A stretch of DNA of 64,000 nt from contig NZ_BMGL01000012.1 of assembly GCF_014640175.1 (NCBI RefSeq), forward strand, positions 56,023 to 120,022, read 5' to 3'. The stretch's first letter is position 1, and every line of letters begins with the position of its first letter. The position numbers were made by a program, and so were the translations under genes. Shown piece after piece: positions 28,601-37,476 of the stretch. This DNA comes from Psychroflexus salis (GTDB taxonomy: Bacteria > Bacteroidota > Bacteroidia > Flavobacteriales > Flavobacteriaceae). The notes beneath the pieces were generated by a model. The model had not been told where the DNA came from. It made no database searches and saw only the letters and a program-made list of their open reading frames with translations.

Positions 28601-29284
28601 TTATAAATAAGTTGAAATAAGTTGTTGAACTACTTTAGGTGTTGCAATTGAAGCTTTTTCAGTAAAAACTGAAATACGTTTCGTTTCAGAAACACTGGGT
28701 TTTGGGTCAATATGAATAATTTTGGTATTTACTGAAGCATAATCTATTAAGCCTGCAGCCGGATAAACCTGAAGCGAAGTGCCTATTACCATAATTAAAT
28801 CGGCATTGCTAAAAATTTGAGCAGCATCTTCAATTAAAGGTACAGCTTCTCCAAACCAAACTACGTGCGGACGTAGTTGATTGCCATCTTTGGCTAAATC
28901 GCCAATTTTTATATCTTTTTTCCAAGAATAAATTAAGTTATCACTCTTTTCGCTTCGTACTTTTAATAATTCGCCATGTAAATGCAGCACATTTTTGTTG
29001 CCAGCTTTTTCGTGTAAATTATCGATATTTTGTGTAACAACATCTACGTGAAAGTGTGTTTGTAATTTTGTTAATGCAAAATGAGCTGAATTAGGTTGCA
29101 CCTGTAAAAGTTGCTGTCTACGCACATTATAAAAATCTAAAACTTTTTGTTTGTTTTTTTGCCATCCTTCTGGTGTGGCAACTTCCATAACATCGTGGCC
29201 TTCCCATAAACCGTCTTGGTCTCTAAAAGTTTGAATTCCACTTTCTGCACTAATTCCTGCTCCGGTAAGAACTGCAATTTTCAT
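28601..29284 (-). CDS. cobB: Sirtuin-type NAD-dependent protein deacylase without zinc cysteines
   Basis: Class III sirtuin of 227 residues removing acyl groups from lysines with NAD. Visible: GAGISAESGIQTFR (8-21), QNIDNLHEKAG, catalytic His103 in LHLHGEL, and LRPHVVWFGE. Tyr52 and Arg55 form the YxxR pair that marks SIRT5-like desuccinylase/demalonylase activity. Between LLKVR and LRPHVVW, where E. coli CobB has four zinc-binding Cys, there are none. It is the second gene of the run ending in purB-menA. Confidence 0.93.
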   Translation of the reverse strand: MKIAVLTGAGISAESGIQTFRDQDGLWEGHDVMEVATPEGWQKNKQKVLDFYNVRRQQLLQVQPNSAHFALTKLQTHFHVDVVTQNIDNLHEKAGNKNVLHLHGELLKVRSEKSDNLIYSWKKDIKIGDLAKDGNQLRPHVVWFGEAVPLIEDAAQIFSNADLIMVIGTSLQVYPAAGLIDYASVNTKIIHIDPKPSVSETKRISVFTEKASIATPKVVQQLISTYL

Positions 29285-29294
29285 GCTTTTGTTT

Positions 29295-30062
29295 TTATCG
29301 ATTTATCGCTCTATATTCTTCAAAACAACCGCTAATAGCATCTAATATTTGCAAATCGTTTGCAGAAGTTATAAATTGTCTAGAATAATCGCAACGGCTC
29401 AAAATTTCATCGATATCTGGTTTGCTAATACCTAATACAGCAGCTAAAGTTTCCCGGTCAAATTTATCTTGCAAAATATTTCTAATTTCATCGTCTTCTT
29501 TCATTTTGCGTAATTTCTTCATTTCTTGGCCTTTTTTGCCAAAAGTTTGATACAGAAAGTCTGCTGGATTGAAAATAGATTCTAAGGTTTTAGAAAATGC
29601 AGATTTTTGGTATTTACCACCTTCGTAACCATAATTTAAACCAGAAATACTGTATCTAAAGTCGTCGTAAATGGGGATGTTTTTAGCATCGATTTCTAAA
29701 AAACCAGTAAGTTTAATATCTTTTACGGTAACCTCTTCAAGCGCAATGGCAACTTCTGTCATTTTAATTTTTACTTCGCCAAATTTAACCCAGTCTTCAG
29801 TAATTTTTACTTGAATGGGTTTAAAGCCTAAGTATTGAAAAAACAGCGTGTCGTTTACCGCTGCCATTAAAGTAAAGCGTCCTTTTTGATCGGTTATACT
29901 TCCTTTAACGCGTGTTGTGTTTACAATATTAACACCGTCTAGCGGTTTGTCGTTAGCAGCATTGAGCACTTCGCCAGCAATAACTTGTAATTCATCTTGA
30001 TTTTGCGACCAAGATGAAAAACAAATTAAACTAAATAATATGCTGAAAAAGTATATCTTCAT
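29295..30062 (-). CDS. Secreted carboxypeptidase-regulatory-like domain protein
   Basis: Protein of 255 residues with signal peptide MKIYFFSILFSLICFSSWSQ and an N-terminal transthyretin-like domain (about 25-110: IAGEVLNAANDKPLDGVNIV, GSITDQKGRFTLMA) of the kind that heads TonB-dependent receptors. The remaining 140 residues are charged and helical, with no barrel, so it is not a receptor. It is probably periplasmic. Proteins of this shape are common in Flavobacteriaceae and have no assigned function. It is the first gene of a run with sirtuin, purB and menA, ten bases before the sirtuin. Confidence 0.82.
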   Translation of the reverse strand: MKIYFFSILFSLICFSSWSQNQDELQVIAGEVLNAANDKPLDGVNIVNTTRVKGSITDQKGRFTLMAAVNDTLFFQYLGFKPIQVKITEDWVKFGEVKIKMTEVAIALEEVTVKDIKLTGFLEIDAKNIPIYDDFRYSISGLNYGYEGGKYQKSAFSKTLESIFNPADFLYQTFGKKGQEMKKLRKMKEDDEIRNILQDKFDRETLAAVLGISKPDIDEILSRCDYSRQFITSANDLQILDAISGCFEEYRAINR

Positions 30063-30126
30063 AAGAAGCGAAGAAACTAGTTTTTTTTGAAGTTAAACGA
30101 GTTCTTTTTATAATTTTAATACTTAA

Positions 30127-31884
30127 TTATTTCTTTTTAGAGCGTCTTCGGTTAAATGATGATTCTACATTGCTCTTTTTCCCTTTTCTAGCTCCAGAAA
30201 ATCCACTTTTATTATCATCTCTGCGTTTGCCAAAACCACCAGATTTTTTTCGGTCATTTCTTTTTCTTCCGCCACCACGGCCACCTTTGTCTTTGGTTAT
30301 TTCAACATTGATGTTTCTACCTTGATAGGTAAAATTTTCAAAGATTTGCATCACTTTAGGTTCGTCAGTTTTAGCAACATTGAAAAATGAAAAGCTATCT
30401 TTTACATCTACTTTAGCCACAGCATCTCTCCCTAAATCTAAGGTTTCTTTTAAAAAGTCTTTAAGTTGCATCCAGTTAAAGCCATCTTTTTCACCAAGAT
30501 TGATAAAGAAACGGGTTTCGTCTGAGCGTTCGTTGCTTTGGAAATCTCTTTCGCTGGCCGAAGGTTTGCTAATGGAACCTGCATCTTTATAATAGTTGTA
30601 AAAACGAGTAAATTCTACCGAGAAAAATTTCTTAATTAAGTCTTCCTTTGTTAAATCTATCAACATTTCTTCTAGTTTTGGAAGATATGCATCAATTTTA
30701 GGATTAATTTCAGTTTCTTTAATTTCATTCACCAAATGAAACAACTGTTTTTCACAGATTTCTTCACCAGAAGGAATACTTTCTTCGGTAAAATTCTGAC
30801 CAATAATGCGTTCAATTTGTTTGATTTTACGCAATTCAGATTTGGTTAAAATCACTAAAGATTTTCCTGTTTTACCAGCTCTACCTGTTCTTCCACTTCG
30901 GTGAGTATAAATTTCAACCTCGTCGGGTAATTGATAATTAATTACGTGCGTAATATCGTCTACATCAATTCCACGAGCAGCTACATCGGTAGCTACTAAA
31001 ATTTGCACCTGTTTGTTTCTAAAGCTTTTCATAACCATGTCGCGTTGGCTTTGGCTTAAATCGCCATGTAAAGCAGCTGCATTGTATCCATCTTCAATTA
31101 AGCGCTCGGCTACTTTTTGGGTGTCGCGTTTGGTTCTACAAAAAACACAAGCATATACTTCTGGGTTTACATCTACCAATCTTTTAAGCGCGTTATAGCG
31201 GTCTCTTGCCGAAACTAAAAAGTATTCGTGGCTAACATTTTTTGTACTTACATTTCGTTGTCCTACCGTAATTTCTTTAGGACTATTCATGAACTTTTTA
31301 GCGATGTTTGACACTTCTTTGGGCATGGTAGCGCTAAAAAGCCAAGTTGACTTTTCTTTTGGACTGTGTGCTAAAATATCGGTAATATCTTCGTAGAAAC
31401 CCATATTTAGCATTTCGTCTGCTTCATCGAGAACACAATAAGCTAATTGAGAAATATCAATCATTCCACGTTTTAGCATATCTTTCATTCGTCCAGGAGT
31501 AGCAACGATAATTTGTGCTCCTTTTTTAATTTGCTTTTCTTGGTCGGTAATGCTAGCACCACCATATACAGCAACGGTTCTTAAACCTGAGCTATACTTT
31601 CCGTAATTTTGAAATTCGTTGGTAATTTGTAAGCATAATTCCCTAGTCGGCGATAAAATTAATCCTTGCGTATGTCTTTGGTCAAGGTTAATTTTCTGAA
31701 TAAGCGGAAATCCAAAAGCAGCTGTTTTTCCGGTTCCTGTTTGTGCTAAAGCTACCAAATCGGTATCTTTTTCTAGTAAAATAGGAATGGCTTGTGCTTG
31801 AACTTCGCTTGGTGACTCAAAACCTAAGTCACTAATGGCTTTCAATAAATCTTCTTGTAAGCCTAATTCTGAAAAATTTGTCAT
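30127..31884 (-). CDS. DEAD-box RNA helicase with DbpA-type RNA-binding domain
   Basis: ATP-dependent RNA helicase of 585 residues from ATG 31884. A GTG at 31911 would add nine residues but overlaps the -7 box at 31901-31908, so it is rejected. Motifs: Q motif near GFESPSEVQAQAIP, Walker A AQTGTGKT, DEAD in VLDEADEMLNMGF, SAT, and HRSGRTGRAGK. A DbpA-like RNA-recognition domain lies near 470-545 (FINLGEKDGFNWMQLKDFL), then a Lys/Arg/Gly-rich tail. It resembles the CsdA/DeaD type used in ribosome assembly and cold adaptation. Confidence 0.95.
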   Translation of the reverse strand: MTNFSELGLQEDLLKAISDLGFESPSEVQAQAIPILLEKDTDLVALAQTGTGKTAAFGFPLIQKINLDQRHTQGLILSPTRELCLQITNEFQNYGKYSSGLRTVAVYGGASITDQEKQIKKGAQIIVATPGRMKDMLKRGMIDISQLAYCVLDEADEMLNMGFYEDITDILAHSPKEKSTWLFSATMPKEVSNIAKKFMNSPKEITVGQRNVSTKNVSHEYFLVSARDRYNALKRLVDVNPEVYACVFCRTKRDTQKVAERLIEDGYNAAALHGDLSQSQRDMVMKSFRNKQVQILVATDVAARGIDVDDITHVINYQLPDEVEIYTHRSGRTGRAGKTGKSLVILTKSELRKIKQIERIIGQNFTEESIPSGEEICEKQLFHLVNEIKETEINPKIDAYLPKLEEMLIDLTKEDLIKKFFSVEFTRFYNYYKDAGSISKPSASERDFQSNERSDETRFFINLGEKDGFNWMQLKDFLKETLDLGRDAVAKVDVKDSFSFFNVAKTDEPKVMQIFENFTYQGRNINVEITKDKGGRGGGRKRNDRKKSGGFGKRRDDNKSGFSGARKGKKSNVESSFNRRRSKKK

Positions 31885-31900
31885 ATAATAAAATAAGTTG

Positions 31901-31908
31901 CAAAAGTA
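31901..31908 (-). promoter_or_regulatory. TAnnTTTG -7 box of the DEAD-box helicase gene
   Basis: Minus strand TACTTTTG, perfect match, ending 17 bases before ATG 31884. No clear -33 TTG at the expected spacing. Confidence 0.55.
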
Positions 31909-31911
31909 CAC

Positions 31912-32220
31912 ATTCTAGCCGAGAACTATTGATTATTTGTAAGTTAAGTTTTAACTTTATTTTATTCATTCTTGAATGTATAATTAGAAACTTATATAAT
32001 TTTTCCTATAAGTAAAATGATAACAAGCCATGCATTATTATAAAAAGCATTGATTAAAATTTTGTTTATTTAAAACCTGAATAATTTGCGCAAATTTTAT
32101 GTAATATATAGTGACTTGTAAATGATTCCTTTTTTAACTATTTTTAGTACAATCATACTATAAATATTGCAATAGGGAATAGGTAACATCAAATTTTAGA
32201 TATGAAACAGTATGTTTTTA
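31912..32220. other. Non-coding gap between helicase promoter and GT2 gene
   Basis: About 310 AT-rich bases with stop codons in all frames and no RNA gene. The only structure I see is a 14-base perfect palindrome AATTTGCGCAAATT at 32083-32096, which could be a regulator site or a short cruciform. No hairpin terminator is evident for the GT2 cluster, although it must end here. Confidence 0.6.
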
Positions 32221-33093
32221 TCAGGAATTATTTGAAGTTAAATTTATTTTCCTAAAAATCATTTTCCAGCGATAATTACGGATAAACTTTCCTTGTTTAG
32301 CATTTACCATCTTTTCGGGTTTTGTATGTAAAGCTGCTTTGATGTAGGAAGTTATTCCATTTACAAAAAATGAAGTTTCCTTTTTTAGATAGCCCAATTT
32401 TAAAAGACCTATAAAGCTTAAAACTATGCCATATTCCATTTTATATAAAGCAACTCCAAAACGTTGAGCTAAAGTACTGGAGTATAATTTCCCCGTTGGC
32501 TTTAGGTGTTTTACAATTAAGGTTTCGGTGGTTTTAGTTTCCCAACCGTAATAGCGAGCCAGAAGCTCATCTACTGTATCCCAACCCATTTCAGATTGTA
32601 GTCCGCCAATTTGTTGAAAACATAAGTTTCGGTAAGCTTTTAAAGGACCGCGAATATGTTCTTTGTTAGTTAAATTTTCTATTTCCCAATTTTTATGATC
32701 AGTTTGTATATAGCAAAAACCCGCAAACATTCCGAGTTTCGGATTGGTTGAAAACGCTTTTTTTAATTCGGATAAATAATTTTTTGGGAAGATTAAATCA
32801 GCATCAAATTTACACACGATGTCGTAGTTAGCATTTATTAGATTATACCCTTTATAAAATGCATTAATAATTTTGCTTCCAGGTTCGTGTGCTTCAGAAG
32901 ATGTAGCGTGAACAGCTTGAATGTATGAGTGTTTTTTAGCAAACTCATCTATTAAAATTGGGGTTTGGTCTGTAGAATTATCATTAACTACAATTATTTG
33001 AGCTGCTTGATAGGTTTGGCTCACTAAAGATTTTAAACATCTCTCTATAAAAGCTTCTTCATTATGTGCAGGAATAATGATGCAGATGTTCAT
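32221..33093 (-). CDS. Family 2 glycosyltransferase
   Basis: GT-A fold glycosyltransferase of 290 residues, start MNICIIIPAHNEEAFIERCL, with QIIVVNDNSTDQT (33-45) and the metal-binding DxD in CKFDADLIFP (about 92-101). The middle segment includes MGWDTVDELLARYYGW, with the acidic pair expected of the catalytic base region. No membrane helix is evident. It probably adds sugars to a surface glycan or glycolipid. It lies at the end of a minus-strand cluster with a KAS III-like enzyme, an FkbM methyltransferase and a LamG T9SS protein, 10 bases after the last of these. Confidence 0.9.
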   Translation of the reverse strand: MNICIIIPAHNEEAFIERCLKSLVSQTYQAAQIIVVNDNSTDQTPILIDEFAKKHSYIQAVHATSSEAHEPGSKIINAFYKGYNLINANYDIVCKFDADLIFPKNYLSELKKAFSTNPKLGMFAGFCYIQTDHKNWEIENLTNKEHIRGPLKAYRNLCFQQIGGLQSEMGWDTVDELLARYYGWETKTTETLIVKHLKPTGKLYSSTLAQRFGVALYKMEYGIVLSFIGLLKLGYLKKETSFFVNGITSYIKAALHTKPEKMVNAKQGKFIRNYRWKMIFRKINLTSNNS

Positions 33094-33103
33094 AAAATAT
33101 AAG

Positions 33104-34078
33104 CTATTTACTAATTATTATTTTTCTGGTAATTGAGTTATGATTTCCAATGAAATTTAAAAAATAAATCCCATTATCTAGACTATTTAAATTAACTTCG
33201 TTTTGGTAGTTTAGAGTTAAAATTTTAGATCCAATTTGATTAAAAATTATAATTTTAGTAAAGTCAATTTTAGTTTTTAAAAATAATTTTCCATCACTTG
33301 GATTTGGATAAATAGTTAATTTTTCTCCGAAATTATCAAATTGATTATTTGATAGGTTTTTACATAAAGATGAAATTTCTTCTGGGTTTAGGGCTCTATC
33401 CCAAATTTTAAAATCGTCAATATATCCATTAAAAAAATTCGGGTTAGAATTTAAATCCCTTTGTCTTTTTCCTAGAACTCCAATAGTATTAGAATATACC
33501 AAATTATTAGCCGTACCACTATAATTACCTCCTGTTTCATTACAGTCTGAATAGATTTTCATGTCTGATGGGTTATTTACAACTACGCTAATGTTTTTCC
33601 AAGTGTTAAGTTCAATTGAATTAGAGCTTACAAAGGATTTTCGAGCAAATGAAACGTAATTATAAGCTCCGTTTGCAATATTTATAGCTAAATTATTTGT
33701 GCCAATCTCAGAATTAAAATAAACACCTGAATTTCTATTTTCTTCATAAGAAAGCTCAAAAACTTCTTGATTTTGGTAGTCATCACTTGCATATTTAATC
33801 CAAAATGAGATTGTAAAAGGCATATTTGGTTTTAGATCATCTTCATTTGGTAAATCAATGTAACTATCTATTCCATTAAAATAAACAGCGCTATTTGAAT
33901 TTCCATGTCTATCTTCTGATAAAATAGATCCTTGATTAGTAGCATGGAAACTATTGCCTGATGAATCTTCAAAATTGTTGTCAAATCTGTAATGAACTAC
34001 TAAATCGCTATTTATTGATTGTTGGGAAAATATATCGGGTGTTATGCATATCAATAAAACAAAAAGAAATTTTTTCAT
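33104..34078 (-). CDS. LamG-domain protein with T9SS sorting tail
   Basis: Secreted protein of 324 residues counting from ATG 34078 (MKKFLFVLLICITPDIFSQ signal peptide); an ATG at 34093 would add five residues in front. A concanavalin A-like LamG domain covers about 30-235 (LVVHYRFDNNFEDSSGNSFH, FTISFWIKYASD, FNGYIDDFKIWDRALNPEEI). The tail from IYPNPSDGKLFLK is a type A T9SS sorting domain ending RKIIISK. LamG domains bind glycans or proteins; no enzyme domain is present. The gene is visibly AT-richer than the KAS III and GT2 genes around it. Confidence 0.88.
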   Translation of the reverse strand: MKKFLFVLLICITPDIFSQQSINSDLVVHYRFDNNFEDSSGNSFHATNQGSILSEDRHGNSNSAVYFNGIDSYIDLPNEDDLKPNMPFTISFWIKYASDDYQNQEVFELSYEENRNSGVYFNSEIGTNNLAINIANGAYNYVSFARKSFVSSNSIELNTWKNISVVVNNPSDMKIYSDCNETGGNYSGTANNLVYSNTIGVLGKRQRDLNSNPNFFNGYIDDFKIWDRALNPEEISSLCKNLSNNQFDNFGEKLTIYPNPSDGKLFLKTKIDFTKIIIFNQIGSKILTLNYQNEVNLNSLDNGIYFLNFIGNHNSITRKIIISK

Positions 34079-34139
34079 AATAATTTTTATCAAATATAAA
34101 AAAATCTATTAGCTTTTTGTTTTACACATCAATTAACAT

Positions 34140-35003
34140 TTATTCAATTATTCGTTTTGGGTGAATGAAGAAGAAATCTTTCTTTATATAATTTCTTACT
34201 TGGATGTTATCTACTTTTAAAAGTTTATTATTATGATGAACATATATTAAATACCCTAAAGAAATTAATTTTTTTTCGATTAACTCAGCTTTTTTTTGTT
34301 CTAAAATTTCACAAATTATAGTAGGCTTAACTTTCCTGATTATTTCAATTGCACCAATGATCACTTGATTTTCAGAACCTTCAACATCAATTTTTATCAA
34401 ATCTATTTTTTCAATGTCATCACCTCGGAAAATTGAATCTAGCTTTTCACATTTTACCTTTATTTTATTGGTATTAAGGTGTTTTTTGCTTCCTGTATTA
34501 TGTTCTCCAGAAAGATTTGGAACGTTTTTATATTTTCGGTTTCTTACTTCGTAAAAATCTAATAAACCACTAAAGTCTGACAGTGCTAATTTAAAGACTT
34601 CAATATTCTTAAGCTTGTTTATTTTTATATTTTCTTTTAAATAAACAAAGGGACCAGGACTCGGTTCAAATGCGAAAACTTTTATGTTCTTATTTAGTTT
34701 TGCAGCTAGTAAACTATAATAGCCAAAATTAGCTCCTATGTCTATAAAAGTCTTAGTTTCTTTTAAAATTGATTTAAATATAGGTGTGTACTCGTAATTT
34801 TCTGAACCTTCCCAAAATAACTGTTTTGAGATATAACTAGTTTGGTTTGTGCTAATTTTTAAATTTAAATTTTTCTCAACTTTGAGCTTAAATATTCCAG
34901 AAACAGGGATTCTTAGGTTATTTGGAATTAATGCTTTAAAAAAGTAACAAAGATTTCTAATAAAGAAATTTACTTGACTGTTATAAATTAATTTTTTGAT
35001 CAA
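34140..35003 (-). CDS. FkbM family methyltransferase
   Basis: Protein of 287 residues with the FkbM pattern: SAM-binding FIDIGANFGYYSLLAAK (about 89-105), FAFEPSPGPFVYLKENI, and LIKIDVEGSENQVIIGA. FkbM enzymes methylate hydroxyl groups in polyketides or, in surface loci, sugars of O-antigen and capsule. Base composition is distinctly lower in G+C than its neighbours (11 of 60 in the row 34261-34320), suggesting later arrival. It follows the KAS III-like gene by 12 bases on the same strand. Confidence 0.88.
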   Translation of the reverse strand: MIKKLIYNSQVNFFIRNLCYFFKALIPNNLRIPVSGIFKLKVEKNLNLKISTNQTSYISKQLFWEGSENYEYTPIFKSILKETKTFIDIGANFGYYSLLAAKLNKNIKVFAFEPSPGPFVYLKENIKINKLKNIEVFKLALSDFSGLLDFYEVRNRKYKNVPNLSGEHNTGSKKHLNTNKIKVKCEKLDSIFRGDDIEKIDLIKIDVEGSENQVIIGAIEIIRKVKPTIICEILEQKKAELIEKKLISLGYLIYVHHNNKLLKVDNIQVRNYIKKDFFFIHPKRIIE

Positions 35004-35015
35004 TTCCTTGGTACA

Positions 35016-36077
35016 TTAATACTGATAAATTATTGCATTTACATTCATTCCTGCGCCAACACTTGCAAACATAACAATGTCTCCTTTTTTTAATTCTTCA
35101 TTTCCAAGTTCTTTTCTTAAGAATAAATCGTATAAAGTAGGAATAGTCGCAACACTTGAGTTTCCAAGGGTTTTAATGGTCATTGGCATAATGTTTTCAG
35201 GAATTTCTGTATCATATAATTCGTAAAAACGCTTCAATATAGCAATGTCCATTTTTTCGTTAGCTTGATGAATAAAAATCTTTTTTAAATCGTTAATGTC
35301 TTTTCCGCTTTTGTCCAAACAATTTTTCATAGCATCTGGAACATTGCTTAATGCAAAATTGTAAATTTTTCGGCCATACATTTTAATATAAGCTGTATTC
35401 GAGTCGATTTTAGGCGAAAAGGTTCGGTCAAAATAAATATAATTTGCTTCATCGTAAGTAAAGCTAGCTGATTCGTGAGTTAAAATGCCACCTTCTTCTT
35501 CAACTTTTTCGTAGATAGTTGCTCCCGCGCCATCGGCATAAATCATACTATCCCGATCATGTGGGTCGATTACTCTAGATAGGGTTTCTGCACCGATAAC
35601 TAAGCATTTTTCAGCAATACCGCTATCGATAAATGCTTTGGCTTGAATACTAGCTTCTACCCAACCTGGACACCCGAAAATTATATCGTAAGCTACACAC
35701 CGCGATTTTTTAATTTTTAAAAAGTGCTTTACACGTGAAGCTAAACTTGGAACAATATCAGTTTGATCACTATCATGCTTTACATCGCCAAAATTGTGAG
35801 CAAAAATTATATAATCTAAGTCTTCTGCATCAATACCAGCACTGCTAATGGCTTTTTTTGCAGCGATTGTAGCAATGTCCGAAACGGTAAGATGATCTTC
35901 TACGTATCTCCGTTCTTGTATTCCTGTAATTTTCTCAAACTTTTTAATGATTAATTCTGGATGCTCATCAAAAGCAGTTCCATCTTCATTATAGAAATGG
36001 TGATTTAAAAAATCTTCGTTTTTTCGAATTACATTCGGAATATAACTCCCACTACCTGTAATTTTAACTTGAGCCAT
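35016..36077 (-). CDS. 3-oxoacyl-ACP synthase III (FabH-like) family protein
   Basis: Thiolase-fold condensing enzyme of 353 residues from ATG 36077 (MAQVKITGSGSYIP). A TTG at 36101 gives eight extra residues of no family character and is rejected. The catalytic triad is present: Cys136 in FGCPGW, His270 in IHQANEKM and Asn306 in GNSSVATIP. It is longer than housekeeping FabH (about 320) and belongs to the side branch of KAS III-like proteins common in Bacteroidota, which condense acyl groups in lipid or secondary metabolism. It is the first gene of the surface cluster and diverges from the frameshifted gene at 36202. Confidence 0.9.
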   Translation of the reverse strand: MAQVKITGSGSYIPNVIRKNEDFLNHHFYNEDGTAFDEHPELIIKKFEKITGIQERRYVEDHLTVSDIATIAAKKAISSAGIDAEDLDYIIFAHNFGDVKHDSDQTDIVPSLASRVKHFLKIKKSRCVAYDIIFGCPGWVEASIQAKAFIDSGIAEKCLVIGAETLSRVIDPHDRDSMIYADGAGATIYEKVEEEGGILTHESASFTYDEANYIYFDRTFSPKIDSNTAYIKMYGRKIYNFALSNVPDAMKNCLDKSGKDINDLKKIFIHQANEKMDIAILKRFYELYDTEIPENIMPMTIKTLGNSSVATIPTLYDLFLRKELGNEELKKGDIVMFASVGAGMNVNAIIYQY

Positions 36078-36173
36078 ACATTTGATTTTTTGGAGGTGCA
36101 AGTTAATAAATGTTTTGGTTTGATTTATGACATATATAAGTTTAAAGCCTTAAAAGTGATAAAATTCATTATA

Positions 36174-36181
36174 TATATTTG
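36174..36181 (+). promoter_or_regulatory. TAnnTTTG -7 box before the frameshifted gene
   Basis: TATATTTG, perfect match, 20 bases before ATG 36202; this supports ATG 36202 as the original start of the disrupted frame. No clear -33 element. Confidence 0.5.
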
Positions 36182-36201
36182 AAAAATAAAATTCTAGAGG
36201 T

Positions 36202-36698
36202 ATGAAGTTTAGATTTTTTTGTGTGTTAGTAATTTAATTACAATTGTAAGTGCACAACAACAAAATGATAAAAAATTCTTTAGGCAATTGCAATGGAGCG
36301 GCACCGGTGCACTGAATTTTTCGAATAATTTTACTACTATTAGTATAGCTCCACAAGCAATTTACCCTGTTAATGCATATTTTTCTACAGGTTTAGGACT
36401 TCAATATAGTTATTTAAGTAGTCGGAATGATTTTAGAAGCCATGTATATGGCGGTAGTTGGATTTCTATTTTTCAACCCATTCCTGAGATGCAGTTATCT
36501 ACAGAATTAGAGCAGCTTCGGGTAAATACCAAGTTAGAAAACGGTTTTAAAGACGATTTTTGGAATACAGCTCTGTTTTTAGGACTGGGTTACACACAGC
36601 GAAATTTCACCTTCGGCATTCGTTACAATGTGTTGTTCAAAAAAAGCATTAACATCTATACCGAAGCATGGATGCCTTTTGTACGCGTTTTCTTTTAA
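36202..36698 (+). pseudogene. Outer-membrane-type protein disrupted by a one-base frameshift in its signal peptide
   Basis: ATG 36202 begins MKFRFFCVLVI and hits TAA at 36235-36237. One frame over, an uninterrupted stretch from about 36219 to the stop at 36696-36698 encodes LITIVSAQQQNDKKFF and then a beta-rich, aromatic protein (STGLGLQYSYLSS, LGLGYTQRNFTFGIRYNVLF) ending in Phe, as outer-membrane barrels do. Adding a single T at 36233-36235 would restore a perfect signal peptide (MKFRFFCVLVILITIVSAQ). Adding one T to the seven-T run 36214-36220 also restores the frame. It could be a sequencing or assembly error, a recent pseudogene or a slippage-controlled gene. About 165 residues when restored; family not identified. 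Confidence 0.7.
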
Positions 36699-36717
36699 TG
36701 AGAAGCTATTTTTAGTA

Positions 36718-37476
36718 TTAAAAATCTTCGAAGGCATTTAAACCAAATAAAGCAAAATCGTATTTAACGGGATCTTTAGGGTCTAATTTTCTAAGCTTTG
36801 TGTCTAATTCTAACACCGCTTTAGCATCGTTTTGTTTTCGTTTTAAAAGCTTCAATTCTCGAGCAATCTTACCAGAATGCACATCTAATGGACAGGATAA
36901 TTTACTAGGAGCTAAATGTTTCCATATTCCAAAATCTACACCATTATTGTCATTACGTATCATCCAGCGTAAATACATATTGATGCGTTTGCAAGCAGAA
37001 TTTTTTAAGGGATCACTAACATGTTTTTCAGTTCTTTTAAGATGGGGTAATTCAAAAAATAGGTTTTTAAAATTATGTATGGCAGGCATTAAAAATTTCT
37101 CTTTTTGATTTTTCATAAAAACTTCTTCTAAGCCATCATGGTTAGTATAAATATGCTTTAAACCTTGAAAAAAATAATGCAAATCATCCGAATTAAAAGT
37201 ACGATGAACAAAATTGTATTTTGGAGACTTCGCTTTGTAATTCATTACAAAATCATGGGGAGATTGTCCCATAATTTGGAGTAATTTATTTCCATTATTA
37301 ATGATGCTTTTCCGGTTACCCCAAGCAAAGCTGGCTATCAAAAAACCAGCAATTTCAATATCTTCTTTTAGAATAAATTTACGGGGAATTTGAATAGGAT
37401 CTGTACCAATAAATTTAGGCTGATTGTACAATTCGGCTTTTTCGTCTAAAAATAATTTAAGTTGGTTAAGCTTCAA
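36718..37476 (-). CDS. TIGR02757 family protein
   Basis: Protein of 252 residues matching the pattern I know for TIGR02757 (DUF2400): [33 protein letters not shown] (44-61), [19 protein letters not shown] and [19 protein letters not shown]. The family has a helical core resembling helix-hairpin-helix DNA glycosylases, but its function is not established. It overlaps the LolD-like ATPase gene by 11 bases and so is probably translated with it. Confidence 0.88.
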   Translation of the reverse strand: MKLNQLKLFLDEKAELYNQPKFIGTDPIQIPRKFILKEDIEIAGFLIASFAWGNRKSIINNGNKLLQIMGQSPHDFVMNYKAKSPKYNFVHRTFNSDDLHYFFQGLKHIYTNHDGLEEVFMKNQKEKFLMPAIHNFKNLFFELPHLKRTEKHVSDPLKNSACKRINMYLRWMIRNDNNGVDFGIWKHLAPSKLSCPLDVHSGKIARELKLLKRKQNDAKAVLELDTKLRKLDPKDPVKYDFALFGLNAFEDF

